The notes beneath the pieces are model-generated. The model saw only the letters and a list, made by a program, of their open reading frames with translations. It was not told where the DNA came from and did no database searches. The position numbers were made by a program, and so were the translations under genes. From CBDDCX01 sp965226925 (GTDB taxonomy: Bacteria > Gemmatimonadota > Gemmatimonadetes > Longimicrobiales > Gaopeijiaceae), in the NCBI GenBank assembly GCA_965226925.1, contig CBDDEN010000005.1:1-64000 (forward strand): a stretch of DNA of 64,000 nucleotides, given 5' to 3'. This document shows, one piece after another, positions 46,957 to 55,800 of this stretch (the stretch's first letter is position 1; each line of letters starts with the position of its first letter).

Positions 46957-48168
46957 ATGGTTACTGTAACGAACAAGGCCACTCCGCCGCGGAAAACCAA
47001 GCCCAAGGGCCGTCATCCCTATCAGGCCCTGTCGGCCGCCTTCGTGCGCACTGCCCCGCCTGGAAGACACGCGGACGGCAACGGGTTGTACCTCTTCGTC
47101 CAGCCGAGCGGAACCCGAAGCTGGATTCAGCGCCTGGTCATCCGGGGTCGGCGCCGCGAGCTCGGGCTCGGCAGCGTCGCGCTGGTCTCCCTCGCCGAGG
47201 CCCGGGAGAAGGCGCTGGCCAACCGTAAGCTGGCCCGCGAGGGCGGCGACCCGCTTGCCGAGAAGCGTCGTAGGCAGGGCGTACTGAGCTTCGCCGAAGC
47301 CACCGCGCGTGTGGTAGAACAGAAGCAAGCCGGCTGGCGAAATCGGGCGCACGGCCGCGAGTGGATCTTGACCTTCGAGCGGTACGCCTTCCCGCGCATC
47401 GGGAAGATGCCGGTCTCGGAGGTCACTAGCGCCGACGTGCTGGAGATCCTCGCTCCCATCTGGCACACGAAGGCGGACACCGCCCGGCGGTTGCGGCAGC
47501 GCATCCGCGCGGTGTTGGAGTGGGCGGTGGCGATGGAGTTCCGGATCGACAACCCCTGTGACCGGATCGACCCGGTCCTGGGTCCCCAGCGTGACGTCGT
47601 GCAGCACATGCGGGCGTTGCCGCACGGCGAGGTGGCGGCGGCCATCCGGACGGCGCGGGAATCGACGGTGCCGCTGGCCGTCCGGCTGGCGTTCGAGTTC
47701 CTGGTGCTGACGGCGGCACGATGGGGTGAGGTGCGGTGGGCGGAGTGGACCGAGATCGATCGGGAGAACGGCGTGTGGACCGTACCGGCTAAGCGGAGGA
47801 AGTCGAACCGGGAGCACCGGGTGCCGCTGTGTAGCCGGGCCGTGGAGATTCTGGACGAGGCACGGACGCTCGTGAAGGGAACCAGTCCGTATCTGTTTCC
47901 CAATCGGGTCGGCAAGCAGCTCGAGGAGAAGCAACTGCGCCGGATGCTCGGGAAGCACAAGATCGCGGCCGTGCCCCACGGGTTTCGCTCCAGCTTCCGG
48001 GATTGGGCGGCCGAGGAGACGAATCATCCCCGCGAGGTCATCGAAGCGGCCCTCGCACATGTGGTCCAGAACAGGGTCGAGGCAGCCTATCGGCGCACGG
48101 ACCTATTCGACCGCCGGCGTCGGCTCATGGACGACTGGGACACCTACCTCAGCGGGGAACCTAGGTAG
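46957..48168 (+). CDS. P4-type tyrosine integrase of the 13.1-kb island
   Basis: About 403 residues from ATG 46957 (GTG 46951 is an in-frame alternative). DUF4102 arm-binding domain (RHADGNGLYLFVQPSGTRSW, ELGLGSVALVSLAEAREKAL), core-binding domain (residues about 105-200), catalytic domain with R in FLVLTAARWGEVRWAEWTEI, H/R in AVPHGFRSSFRDWAAEE, H in IEAALAHVVQNRVEAAYRRT with the Tyr in the same string. Position 150 bp from the island edge and reading inward fits a resident integrase. The AT-rich leader (46,840-46,950) probably holds its promoter. Confidence 0.95.
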   Translation: MVTVTNKATPPRKTKPKGRHPYQALSAAFVRTAPPGRHADGNGLYLFVQPSGTRSWIQRLVIRGRRRELGLGSVALVSLAEAREKALANRKLAREGGDPLAEKRRRQGVLSFAEATARVVEQKQAGWRNRAHGREWILTFERYAFPRIGKMPVSEVTSADVLEILAPIWHTKADTARRLRQRIRAVLEWAVAMEFRIDNPCDRIDPVLGPQRDVVQHMRALPHGEVAAAIRTARESTVPLAVRLAFEFLVLTAARWGEVRWAEWTEIDRENGVWTVPAKRRKSNREHRVPLCSRAVEILDEARTLVKGTSPYLFPNRVGKQLEEKQLRRMLGKHKIAAVPHGFRSSFRDWAAEETNHPREVIEAALAHVVQNRVEAAYRRTDLFDRRRRLMDDWDTYLSGEPR

Positions 48169-48287
48169 GTCACTGATCGTCCCGATCCCAGGTGTAGGCC
48201 GATGAGGGCACTTTAATCGGCGAGGATCACCAACCAGAACGGGTTTGCTAGCTCCTGAAGAAACGTGTCGGCAGCGTTCAAGTCCGG

Positions 48288-48824
48288 CTATGTGCTCGAC
48301 TGCGACCACACCGCTTCATGAAGCTCCTTTTCCACATCTTGGAGTGTGGCCATCACTTTTGCAGCTGTGTCAGTGTAGGCACGATCCTGTGGATTTTCGA
48401 ATTTTCCCCAACCAGCCTGCGTGATGGCATGGGTAAGACGCTCGAGCACGGGATCCTTCAACGCAGCTCCGTAGGTCGCCATGTACTGCTCGAGACGCTC
48501 TTCGACGGTATCGAAGTTATTGGCAAAATCTAGACAGGCATCGTGCCAGTCCATCTCGGGTGACCGATAGTCAGGCAGAAGGTCGCGGCGTAGCGACATA
48601 AATCGAGATGTGGCCTCGAACTCCTTCTGAAAGAGAAACTCCGATTTCTTCAGTCTCGTCCTGTAACTCTCGATCTCTTGCTGAATTTCGTGTTTCAGCC
48701 TTTCGACGTACCTGCCAGCCAGGATCTTGCCGATCCAGTCGGACAGTCCAAGGACAATTACACCACCGCCACCAAGAGAAACGATGACGGTTGCCGCCAT
48801 CGCTAGCAAATCTCGCAAATCCAT
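48288..48824 (-). CDS. Membrane-anchored coiled-coil protein, unknown function
   Basis: 178 residues from ATG 48824. One N-terminal membrane helix (LLAMAATVIVSLGGGGVIVL) is followed by LSDWIGKILAGRYVERLKHE, a long coiled coil (EIQQEIESYRTRLKKSEFLF) and a helical C-terminal domain (RSPEMDWHDACLDFANNFDT, DRAYTDTAAKVMATLQDVEK). The pattern of a short membrane anchor with a KKSEFLFQKEFEA block is one I associate with uncharacterised proteins in accessory islands; no biochemical role is known to me. It lies downstream of the DUF4145-like gene on the same strand, about 300 bp apart. Codon usage is less GC-biased than its neighbours, suggesting transfer. Confidence 0.6.
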   Translation of the reverse strand: MDLRDLLAMAATVIVSLGGGGVIVLGLSDWIGKILAGRYVERLKHEIQQEIESYRTRLKKSEFLFQKEFEATSRFMSLRRDLLPDYRSPEMDWHDACLDFANNFDTVEERLEQYMATYGAALKDPVLERLTHAITQAGWGKFENPQDRAYTDTAAKVMATLQDVEKELHEAVWSQSST

Positions 48825-49128
48825 AACTCTGTCCTCATTTTCGCGATAGCCCTCTTAAAGACCTAATTCGAAATTCTCTGAAATTCTGCAAAGAGTTGGA
48901 GTACTCCCTGTAGGAAAGCACATGCCGGCGAATCATATGCGGGTCATTACGGAGACGATAGTCTCTCCGGTCGCTCACCAGCTACCGGAAGCGCCTGAGT
49001 TACCCTCGAGCCGGCAGTGATGCCGTCGGCAGAAGACCTCCCGGCCAAAGATAAGTGAGGCATGGAGCAGAGAGACAGGACTTCAGTAGAAAGCACTCGT
49101 TAGACGATAAAGGTTCTCTATAACTACC
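48825..49128. other. Gap between island cargo genes
   Basis: About 300 bp, AT-richer than average. It is likely to hold the promoter of the 48,288 gene or a terminator for the upstream gene. No clear motif. Confidence 0.35.
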
Positions 49129-49709
49129 CTAAGAACTCGACACAATCGAACCGTAGAGTCCGAGAAGATTCAACGTGGATCGCACCATGAAGACCGCCTC
49201 TGACCGACTGAAATGGGCCTCGCTACTACCATGCACAGCGAGATTGCCGACTTCTCTTAGCTTCGCCAGGAACCCTGCGTACGCCTTAGCCTTCTTGGGG
49301 CCTACTAGGGACCGAAGTCCGACATCCACCCCCTCTCCCCCGGTTCGCTGCTGGGTTTCAATCGCAAGTCTTTCCAAGGCCTTCCGACATGCTTGGACGG
49401 CCTCTGGGAACCGCGCTTCATCGACCAGATCCTGAGCTTTGCGGACATGCACGAGGGCGCTACGGAATTCTTCCGCATAGGCGATGGAGTACGTGAGAAG
49501 GACGACCTCGTGTGTGAATCCACGCCAACGAGACGCGAGCTCCGCCCACTTGGCCGTTGGGATCGCAACGCTCATGAGCCCGACGCTTGCCCTTAGCTCA
49601 TGATCAGCCTTCATGAAGGTTGGCCAGAGTTTGAGCCAGACATCGAGGCCTTTGTCTCCCGCGAACGAAGCGAGCCGTTCGACGCGAGCGGGATCAATAT
49701 CCGCAACTA

Positions 49710-50843
49710 GTGTAGTGTAGCAGAAGTCTTTTGCATAATACTGTCATGCGATAGATTCTTCGCATGGGACTTCCAGTTCGTAGGGTTCGGTTGCGCCGAG
49801 GAGAACGCAGGCGCTTGGAGCAATTGGTGAACAAACGGACCACGCCGCAACGCGTGGTCGAAAGGGCCAACATCGTCCTCTGCTCTGCAGAGGGACGGTC
49901 GGGGTCGGCGATCTGCCGGAAGGTGGGCGTATCGAGACCGACGGTCACTCAGTGGCTCGACCGGTACGAGGCAGGTGGTGTCGAAGAGCTGCTTGAGGAC
50001 CGACCTCGCTCGGGTCGACCCCGCAAGATCACTCTGGACGACGAAGCGGAGATCGTCCGCAAGACCCTCGAGGAGAAGCCCGCAGACGCCACGCACTGGA
50101 GTTGCCGTCTCATGGCCAAGGAAGTGGGCGTCCATCCGACCACCATCTCGCGGATCTGGCGGGCTCACGGACTACAGCCCCACCGCATCGAGTACTTCAA
50201 GCTGTCCACTGATCCTCACTTCGTTGAAAAGTTGCGCGACGTGGTGGGCCTCTACGTCAATCCCCCGGAGCGGGCCGTTGTCTTCGCTTTCGACGAGAAG
50301 AGCCAGATCCAAGCCCTCGACCGCACCCAGCCAGGTCTTCCCCTCAAGAAGGGGCGCGCTGGAACCATGACCCATGACTACAAACGTCACGGCACGACGA
50401 CACTCTTTGCTGCCCTCGACGTAGCCACCGGGGAGGTCGTCCACGAGTGCTTGCCGCGCCACCGGCATCAGGAGTTTCTGCGGTTCCTCCGTAAGATCGA
50501 GCGCAGCGTGGCTTCCGAACTCGACATCCACGTGATTCTCGACAATTACGCCACCCACAAGCATCCGGCCGTCAGGGCGTGGCTCGACAAACACCCTCGG
50601 GTTCACTTCCACTTCACCCCCACCTCCTCCTCTTGGCTCAATCTCGTCGAGCGCTTCTTCAGCGAACTCACGACTCGTCAGCTCAAGCGCCTCGCCGTCA
50701 CCAGCGTGGACCAACTAATCGAGGTGATCAATCACTACATCGATCGCAGAAACGACAACCCCACGCCCTTCGTCTGGACCGCCTCCGCACAATCCATCAT
50801 CGCCAAGGTCAGTAAAGCGAAAGAGACTTTGGCTACACAGCAC
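49710..50843 (+). mobile_element. IS630-family element
   Basis: Inverted ends GTGTAGTGTAGCAGAAGTCT (left) and, reverse complemented, GTGCTGTGTAGCCAAAGTCT (right), flanked by duplicated TA (49,708-49,709 and 50,844-50,845), the hallmark of IS630/Tc1-type insertion. The TA at the right also completes the transposase stop codon TAG. Confidence 0.9.
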
Positions 50844-50846
50844 TAG
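49764..50846 (+). CDS. IS630-family transposase (360 aa)
   Basis: An N-terminal double HTH (VVERANIVLCSAEGRSGSAI, KVGVSRPTVTQWLDRYEAGG; VHPTTISRIWRAHGLQPHRI) is followed by the DDE_3 core: D in VVFAFDEKSQIQALDRT, D in DIHVILDNYATHKHP, E in SSWLNLVERFFSELTTRQ. Intact, probably active. Confidence 0.95.
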   Translation: MGLPVRRVRLRRGERRRLEQLVNKRTTPQRVVERANIVLCSAEGRSGSAICRKVGVSRPTVTQWLDRYEAGGVEELLEDRPRSGRPRKITLDDEAEIVRKTLEEKPADATHWSCRLMAKEVGVHPTTISRIWRAHGLQPHRIEYFKLSTDPHFVEKLRDVVGLYVNPPERAVVFAFDEKSQIQALDRTQPGLPLKKGRAGTMTHDYKRHGTTTLFAALDVATGEVVHECLPRHRHQEFLRFLRKIERSVASELDIHVILDNYATHKHPAVRAWLDKHPRVHFHFTPTSSSWLNLVERFFSELTTRQLKRLAVTSVDQLIEVINHYIDRRNDNPTPFVWTASAQSIIAKVSKAKETLATQH

Positions 50847-51150
50847 ATCCAGACTCACCGGTTGAAGATAGTTGGCGGATCGAGCCCAGTGTCCTGCTCC
50901 GAGCCAGTGCAAGACTGCGACGGGATTCTGTCCCCGAGTGAGGCTAAGTTCCCCGATCAGGCCGATCAGGCGGTACGCCTCAATCGGCTCCTCGGATAGC
51001 CCTTCTGCATGAACGTCGTGAAGGACGCATTCAAGGGACAATGCAAGACGTGGTCCTATTGATTCAGGAGCCTCCACTCGCGTGACTCTAAACTCCCCAG
51101 CTATTGCGCCGCCAATCACTAATTCAGTGTGTCCGAACATGATCTGAATC

Positions 51151-52149
51151 CTATATTTGACCTGACCTAACGGATATTGAGAGCACGCCCCTTGCGGATA
51201 CCAAGAAGATGTCGACGAAGACGCTTGGAACCCAACAAGGAGCGGCCCTCATGAAGCGGACGACGAAGTATGTGGGGTTGTACCCCGTTTTCACGGACGG
51301 TTGAGTTAAGGTACTGAGCTCCCGGTCGAGGGAGTCAAGTCTACGCTGGATCCTGGGGTTGTGGAAGCGCTCGATGTAGTCGAAGACGTCGGACCGGGCG
51401 TCGGCCACGGTCAGGTACCGACGTCGGTTGACCCGCTCGCGCTTAAGCATGCCGAAAAAGCCCTCGGCCGGGGCGTTGTCCCCGCAGTGGCCGACGTCGC
51501 TCATGCTCAGGGTGATGTGGTGGTCCTTCAGGAACTGCTGGTACTCGTAGGACGTGAACTGAGTACCGCGGTCCGAGTGCAGGATGACCGGCTGGCGGTT
51601 CGGTCGCTGCCAGCAGGCCATGAGGACCGCTCTCAGGACCAGTTGGCGATCCTGCGTGGTCGACATCGACCAGCCGACTACCTTGCCCCTGTACAGGTCG
51701 ACCACGACGCAGAGGTAGAGCCATCCCCCGGCCGTGTGGATGTAGGTGATGTCGGTTACCCACTTGGTGTTCGGCTCGGTGGCGGTGAAGTCCCGCTCGA
51801 GGTGGTTGCGGACGTACGCCGGCCGGGTGCCGCTGCGCTTACGGCGCCACTGTCGACGCTGGGGGATGCCGTACAGTCCGTTCCGGGCCATGAGCCGGGC
51901 GATGCGGTTGCGGCTGGCGGTCTCGCCCTCGTGGGTCAGGACCTCGTGCATCCGGGGCATGCCCATCACGCTATCGCTTGCCGTGTGGTGTTCACGGATG
52001 CGTCTGAGCAGGCGACGGTTGTCCCTCTCCCTCGTGCTCATGGGCCTCCTGACCCAACCGTAGAACCCGCTCCTCGACACCTTCAGGCACCGGCACATCA
52101 GTTGAACAGGGTAGACGCCGCGACAGCGCTGAATCGACTGATACTTCAC
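51151..52149 (-). CDS. IS3-family orfB transposase with run-on C-terminus
   Basis: Catalytic residues: D in NTKWVTDITYIHTAGGW, D in PVILHSDRGTQFTSYEYQ, E in GDNAPAEGFFGMLKRE. HTH_21 at SDSVMGMPRMHEVLTHEGET. The native protein should end near TLTQPSVKTG; because its stop lies outside or was lost at the left IS end (51,273), about 35 foreign residues are added (YFVVRFMRAAPCWVPSVFV). Probably still functional. Confidence 0.85.
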   Translation of the reverse strand: MKYQSIQRCRGVYPVQLMCRCLKVSRSGFYGWVRRPMSTRERDNRRLLRRIREHHTASDSVMGMPRMHEVLTHEGETASRNRIARLMARNGLYGIPQRRQWRRKRSGTRPAYVRNHLERDFTATEPNTKWVTDITYIHTAGGWLYLCVVVDLYRGKVVGWSMSTTQDRQLVLRAVLMACWQRPNRQPVILHSDRGTQFTSYEYQQFLKDHHITLSMSDVGHCGDNAPAEGFFGMLKRERVNRRRYLTVADARSDVFDYIERFHNPRIQRRLDSLDRELSTLTQPSVKTGYNPTYFVVRFMRAAPCWVPSVFVDIFLVSARGVLSISVRSGQI

Positions 52150-52496
52150 TTCGATTCTCTGGCGAAGAACGCTGCCGCATCGCGCAAAAAATCCCGCTCC
52201 CGCTTCACCTTGGCCAACTCTCGCTTCAGGGCCAGGAGCTCTTGGTCTCGCGCCACCCCCGACCCCGGAAAGGCCTTCTTACCCTCGCCCTCGAACTTGC
52301 GTCGCCACCTGAACAGCAGATTCGCTCCGACGCCGATATCGCGTGCCACCTCGCTCACGCTCGCGCCCGGCTGACGGATCAACCCGACCGCCTCACGTTT
52401 AAACTCCTCGCTGTACTTCCTTCGCTTTGCCATGACACTCCTCCTGGCCCAAGATGGGCCTTCTCTGAAGTGTCCGCTCTAGCGGGGTAGAACCCA
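51273..52496 (-). mobile_element. IS3-family element (IS51-like), about 1.22 kb
   Basis: Left end TGGGGTTGTACCCCGTTTTC and right end, reverse complemented, TGGGTTCTACCCCGCTAGAG are imperfect inverted repeats. Contains orfA and orfB with overlapping ends at 52,146-52,149. No clear target duplication. Confidence 0.75.
52146..52433 (-). CDS. IS3-family orfA of the same element
   Basis: 95 residues with HTH_Tnp_1 (KYSEEFKREAVGLIRQPGAS, VARDIGVGANLLFRWRRKFE) and coiled coil (DQELLALKRELAKVKRERDF). Intact; overlaps orfB by four bases. Confidence 0.85.
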   Translation of the reverse strand: MAKRRKYSEEFKREAVGLIRQPGASVSEVARDIGVGANLLFRWRRKFEGEGKKAFPGSGVARDQELLALKRELAKVKRERDFLRDAAAFFARESK

Positions 52497-52526
52497 TTCA
52501 AAGGACAATCCACAGGGGAAGGGATC

Positions 52527-52715
52527 ATGGCTGCCTTTAGGGTGAGTTTCAAGGAGGACCGCGAGGACACGGTCGTAGAGGCTGACGACATAGAAATTAA
52601 GGATGGCATCCTCGTTCTCCAGAGGGACCGTGACGACGGCTCACAGATGAATCGAACCGTGTTCATGGCTCCATGGGACATCGTGGCCGAGGTCCGCGAT
52701 CTGGGTGATGATTAG
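52527..52715 (+). CDS. Small acidic protein (62 aa), unknown
   Basis: ATG 52527 behind GGGGAAGGG. The product (MAAFRVSFKEDREDTVVEAD, GILVLQRDRDDGSQMNRTVF, MAPWDIVAEVRDLGDD) is predicted to be a compact beta-rich domain and has good coding character. It ends exactly where an IS407-type remnant begins (52,716), so its C-terminus may have been altered by that insertion. No family recognised. Confidence 0.5.
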   Translation: MAAFRVSFKEDREDTVVEADDIEIKDGILVLQRDRDDGSQMNRTVFMAPWDIVAEVRDLGDD

Positions 52716-52871
52716 CAATACCGTTCGACCCCACAGCGCCTGCGGCGGTCTACCCCCCGCTCCGGAAGCATTGAAACCATCACCTTGGTTCCTCAGAATG
52801 CCTCAGCTCCAGGGACCGCCAATGGCTTCAGGTCTCACATAGCAAGTGGTACCGCAGGAGGGGGTACGTCA
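52716..52871 (+). mobile_element. Remnant of the 3' end of an IS407-group element
   Basis: CAATACCGTTCGACCCCACAG onward aligns by eye along about 155 bp with the end of ISA orfB and its right terminal repeat, ending GGAGGGGGTACGTCA. Diverged from ISA and from the 54,609 element, so it represents an older relative. Confidence 0.7.
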
Positions 52872-53006
52872 GCGGCCGGCCCGTTGCTCACGTTAGAGCC
52901 TCTAGCCCCTCAGCGATAGCGTACTTGAGGGCCGTGCTGGAATTAGGCGTCATAGGATGTGAGTGCGGTCACCACTAAGCCCTAGTGCGATGCACCCCAT
53001 CTGAGC

Positions 53007-53987
53007 TCAGGCCGCGGGCAGGCTCTCCACGAGGCGGATCATTCGTTCGAGCTGATCCCGTTGCGGAACGCGCCCACGTCCCGCGCCGAGGTTGTCAACC
53101 ATGTGCTCGGGGTCGCTCGTCCCCGGACAGGCTGCAGTCACCGCCGGGTGCGCGATCACGAACTTGAGCATGAGCTGGGCCCAGGTGTGCGCGTCGAACT
53201 CGGCCGCCCAATCCGGGACCGGGCGACCGCCGATCCGCGCCCACATCCTGCCCCGGCCGAATGGCAAGTAGACCAACACGCCGATCTCGCGCTCGAGAGC
53301 GAGGGGGAAGATGACCTCTTCGGGCGTTCGGTTGTCGACCGCGTAATCGATGCCGATGAAGTCGATCGGTTCACTCCGCATGACGTCGACGAGCGCAGAA
53401 TACTGGCCCTCGAAGGTGGTCGTGATGCCGATGTAGCGGATGTACCCCTCTGCCTTCAGCTCCTTCAGGAGGGCGAGCTGCGTCGGCGGATCGCCCATGT
53501 TGTGGACCTGGAAGAGGTCGATCTGCGGGAGGCGGAGTCGAAGGAAGGAGCGTCGGATCTGGTAGCGCGCCGCTGCCGGGTCGGCCGAGCCGCTGCCGCC
53601 GCCACTCAAGCGGGCAGCGTTCACCTTGGTTGCCCACCAGATGCGGTCGGCGATTCCGAGATCCTGCGCCACCTGACCTGAAACCTGCTCGCTGGCACCG
53701 TAGAGGTAGGCCGTGTCGAACACGGTGCCGCCCCCGTCGACGAGCGCCTGGAGGACCGCGCCGATCTTGTCGTACTCCTCGGTGCGGGACTCTCTGAGGG
53801 CCATCTCCGAGAAGGTGTTCGCGCTGCCCAGGCCGACAACGGGGAGCAGCTCACCAGTCTTGGGAATCGCGCGCTGGATGAGTGGCTGACTCTGGAGCCC
53901 CTGGAGCGCCTCCAGAACCCTAGAATTCAGGCCGAGCGTGGCACCCGCGCCGGCGGCAATACGGAGCCAACCACGTCTCGATACCAT
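53007..53987 (-). CDS. Tat-exported aldo/keto reductase
   Basis: 326 residues from ATG 53987. The twin-arginine signal (SRRGWLRIAAGAGATLGL) predicts export of a folded, cofactor-bound enzyme. The AKR (beta/alpha)8 barrel follows with the catalytic tetrad visible: D and Y in TVFDTAYLYGASEQ, K in WWATKVNAARLSG, H in IDLFQVHNMGDPP. The NADPH-binding end is VTAACPGTSDPEHMVDNLGA. It would reduce an aldehyde or ketone in the periplasm, an unusual but known combination. ISA copy 4 lies about 45 bp upstream of its start, on the opposite strand, and may have displaced its promoter. Confidence 0.9.
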   Translation of the reverse strand: MVSRRGWLRIAAGAGATLGLNSRVLEALQGLQSQPLIQRAIPKTGELLPVVGLGSANTFSEMALRESRTEEYDKIGAVLQALVDGGGTVFDTAYLYGASEQVSGQVAQDLGIADRIWWATKVNAARLSGGGSGSADPAAARYQIRRSFLRLRLPQIDLFQVHNMGDPPTQLALLKELKAEGYIRYIGITTTFEGQYSALVDVMRSEPIDFIGIDYAVDNRTPEEVIFPLALEREIGVLVYLPFGRGRMWARIGGRPVPDWAAEFDAHTWAQLMLKFVIAHPAVTAACPGTSDPEHMVDNLGAGRGRVPQRDQLERMIRLVESLPAA

Positions 53988-54033
53988 GGTCCAGCCTCGA
54001 AGGGTTGGGGTCGGCCTACGCTCCTAAGATAAC

Positions 54034-54608
54034 TGACCTGACCCCCTGAAACGAGACCAGGTGCAATGTTAGGATCGACCTGGTCTGAAGCTTTTCAACG
54101 AGGAGGTCAGGATGGGAAGGAAGCGACACACTCCGGAGCAGATCATCACTGCACTGCGGGAGGCAGAGGTCGGTCTGGCCCGCGGCAAATCCGTGAAGCT
54201 GATCAGCCGGGAGCTCGGCATCACCGAGCAGACGTACTACCGGTGGAGGCGGGAGTACGGCGGGATGAAGGTGAGCCAGGCACGGCGCCTGAAGGAGCTC
54301 GAGCGCGAGAACGGGCGCCTGAAGCGAGCAGTGGCGGACTTGACACTGGACAAGCTGATCCTGGAGGAAGCGGCCAAGGGAAACTTCTGAGCCCCGAGCG
54401 CCGACGACGTTGTGTGGTGCGTGTACGACAGCAGCTCGGGGCGTCGGAGAGGAGAGCGTGCCGGGTGCTGGGCCAGTCACGGTCGACGCAGCATCGTCGG
54501 CGGAAGGTGCGGGCCGACGAGGCGGCGCTTCGCTCCGACGTGGTGCGGTTAGCGAGTCGATTCGGCCGCTACGGCTACCGACGCGTCACGGACATGCTCC
54601 GCATCGAG
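54034..54608 (+). mobile_element. ISA copy 4, 3'-truncated
   Basis: Left terminus TGACCTGACCCCCTGA at 54,034-54,049, orfA complete, orfB cut after GACATGCTCCGCATCGAG, where a related 1,270-bp element begins. Confidence 0.85.
54112..54390 (+). CDS. ISA copy 4 orfA, intact
   Basis: 92 residues identical in design to copy 1 orfA (MGRKRHTPEQIITALREAEV, coiled coil LKELERENGRLKRAVADL). Start preceded by GAGGAGGTCAGG. The orfB part that follows is truncated at 54,608, so only OrfA can be made; OrfA alone often acts as a transposition regulator in IS3-family elements. Confidence 0.85.
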   Translation: MGRKRHTPEQIITALREAEVGLARGKSVKLISRELGITEQTYYRWRREYGGMKVSQARRLKELERENGRLKRAVADLTLDKLILEEAAKGNF

Positions 54609-54637
54609 TGAGGTGCCCCCAGTTGCGGTACCACTTC

Positions 54638-55534
54638 CTATGTTAGACCCCGAGCCATCGGTGGTCCCTGGAGTTGGGGCATCCTGAGGAACCAGGGCGA
54701 TGGTTTTATCGTCTCTGGGGCGGGGGGTAGTCCGCCGTGGGCACGATGGGGTCGGACGGTATTGTACAGCCGCCTCCACTGCTCGACGAGTACCGTTGCC
54801 TCGGGCAGTGTGTAGAAGATCTCTCCGTTCAAGAACTCGTCTCTCAGTTTGCCGTTGAAGCTCTCGTTGTAGCCGTTCTCCCACGGACTGCCCGGCGCGA
54901 TGTAGAGGGTCTGGACCCGCAGCCTGGCCAGCCATCTCCGCACCAGTTTCGCCGTGAACTCTGGCCCGTTGTCCGAGCGCAGATGCTCGGGCGGACCGTG
55001 CCGAGCGAAGAGATCGGTGAGCACCTCGAGAACGTCGTGAGCTCGAGTCTTTCGACCGACCTTGATCGCCAGACACTGCCGCGTGTACTCGTCGAGCACG
55101 GTCAGAAGCTTCAGCGCACGGCCGTCATGGGTCCTCGTGCTTACGAAGTCGTAGGACCACACGTGATTCTTGTGCAGTGGCCTGAGCCGGATGCACGAGC
55201 CATCGTTGAGCCACAACCGACCCCGTTTCGGTTGCCGTCTGGGCACTTTCAGCCCCTCCTGCCTCCAGATACGCTCCACACGCTTGTGGTTCACCTCCCA
55301 GCCCTCGATACGCAGCAGGTTCGTGATCTGGCGATACCCGTACCTGCCGAACCGGCTCGCCAACCGTATCACGTCCGTGCGTAGCGCCTCCTCGTCGCCA
55401 GGTAGCTTCTTCACCCGGCGCTGCGTCGAGCGCGGCTGACCCAGTACGTGACACGCGTGACGTTCACTCGCCCCGAGTCGCTGACGTACATGCATCACGC
55501 ACCTGCGTCGGCGCTCGGGGCTCAGAAGTTTCCC
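54638..55534 (-). CDS. ISC orfB transposase
   Basis: IS407-type DDE transposase: LSPERRRRCVMHVRQRLGAS, HTH FGRYGYRQITNLLRIEGWEV, D in VWSYDFVSTRTHDG, D in HLRSDNGPEFTAKLV, E in WENGYNESFNGKLRDEF. Complete; made as OrfAB by frameshift from orfA. Confidence 0.9.
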   Translation of the reverse strand, partial: GKLLSPERRRRCVMHVRQRLGASERHACHVLGQPRSTQRRVKKLPGDEEALRTDVIRLASRFGRYGYRQITNLLRIEGWEVNHKRVERIWRQEGLKVPRRQPKRGRLWLNDGSCIRLRPLHKNHVWSYDFVSTRTHDGRALKLLTVLDEYTRQCLAIKVGRKTRAHDVLEVLTDLFARHGPPEHLRSDNGPEFTAKLVRRWLARLRVQTLYIAPGSPWENGYNESFNGKLRDEFLNGEIFYTLPEATVLVEQWRRLYNTVRPHRAHGGLPPAPETIKPSPWFLRMPQLQGPPMARGLT

Positions 55535-55800
55535 TTGGTCGCTTCCTCCAGGATCAGCTTGTCCACCGTCAGGTTCGCCACCGCTCGCTTTAGCCGTGCG
55601 TTCTCCTTCTCCAGCTCCTTGAAGCGTCGAGCTTGATCCACCTTCATCCCCCCGAACTCCTGCCTCCACCGGTAGTACGTCTGCTCGCTGATCCCCAACT
55701 CCCGGCTCACCATCGCCACCGTTTTGCCGTTCGCCAGACCCACCTCCGCCTCTCTCAATGCCGTGATGATCTGCTCCGGCGTGTGTCGTCTCCTACTCAT
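55522..55800 (-). CDS. ISC orfA
   Basis: 92 residues from ATG 55800. HTH (KTVAMVSRELGISEQTYYRW) and coiled coil (KELEKENARLKRAVANLTVD). Intact. Confidence 0.85.
   Translation of the reverse strand: MSRRRHTPEQIITALREAEVGLANGKTVAMVSRELGISEQTYYRWRQEFGGMKVDQARRFKELEKENARLKRAVANLTVDKLILEEATKGNF

Larger units (their letters stand above)
49129..51140 (-). pseudogene. DUF4145/HEPN-like protein interrupted by IS630
   Basis: The 5' part 51,140-50,844 (MFGHTELVIGGAIAGEFRVT to NYLQPVSLDL) and the 3' part 49,707-49,129 (VADIDPARVERLASFAGDKG to LLGLYGSIVSSS) join in frame (292 codons) once the IS630 and one TA are removed. The C-terminal third resembles DUF4145/HEPN-type helical domains: ARFPEAVQACRKALERLAIE, then LAKLREVGNLAVHGSSEAHF with the R...GN..(A/V)H motif, and SRSEAVFMVRSTLNLLGLYG. 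Proteins of this class often act as RNases or accessory parts of abortive-infection systems (family knowledge); the specific role here is unknown. The N-terminal half is beta-rich and unassigned. Confidence 0.65.
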
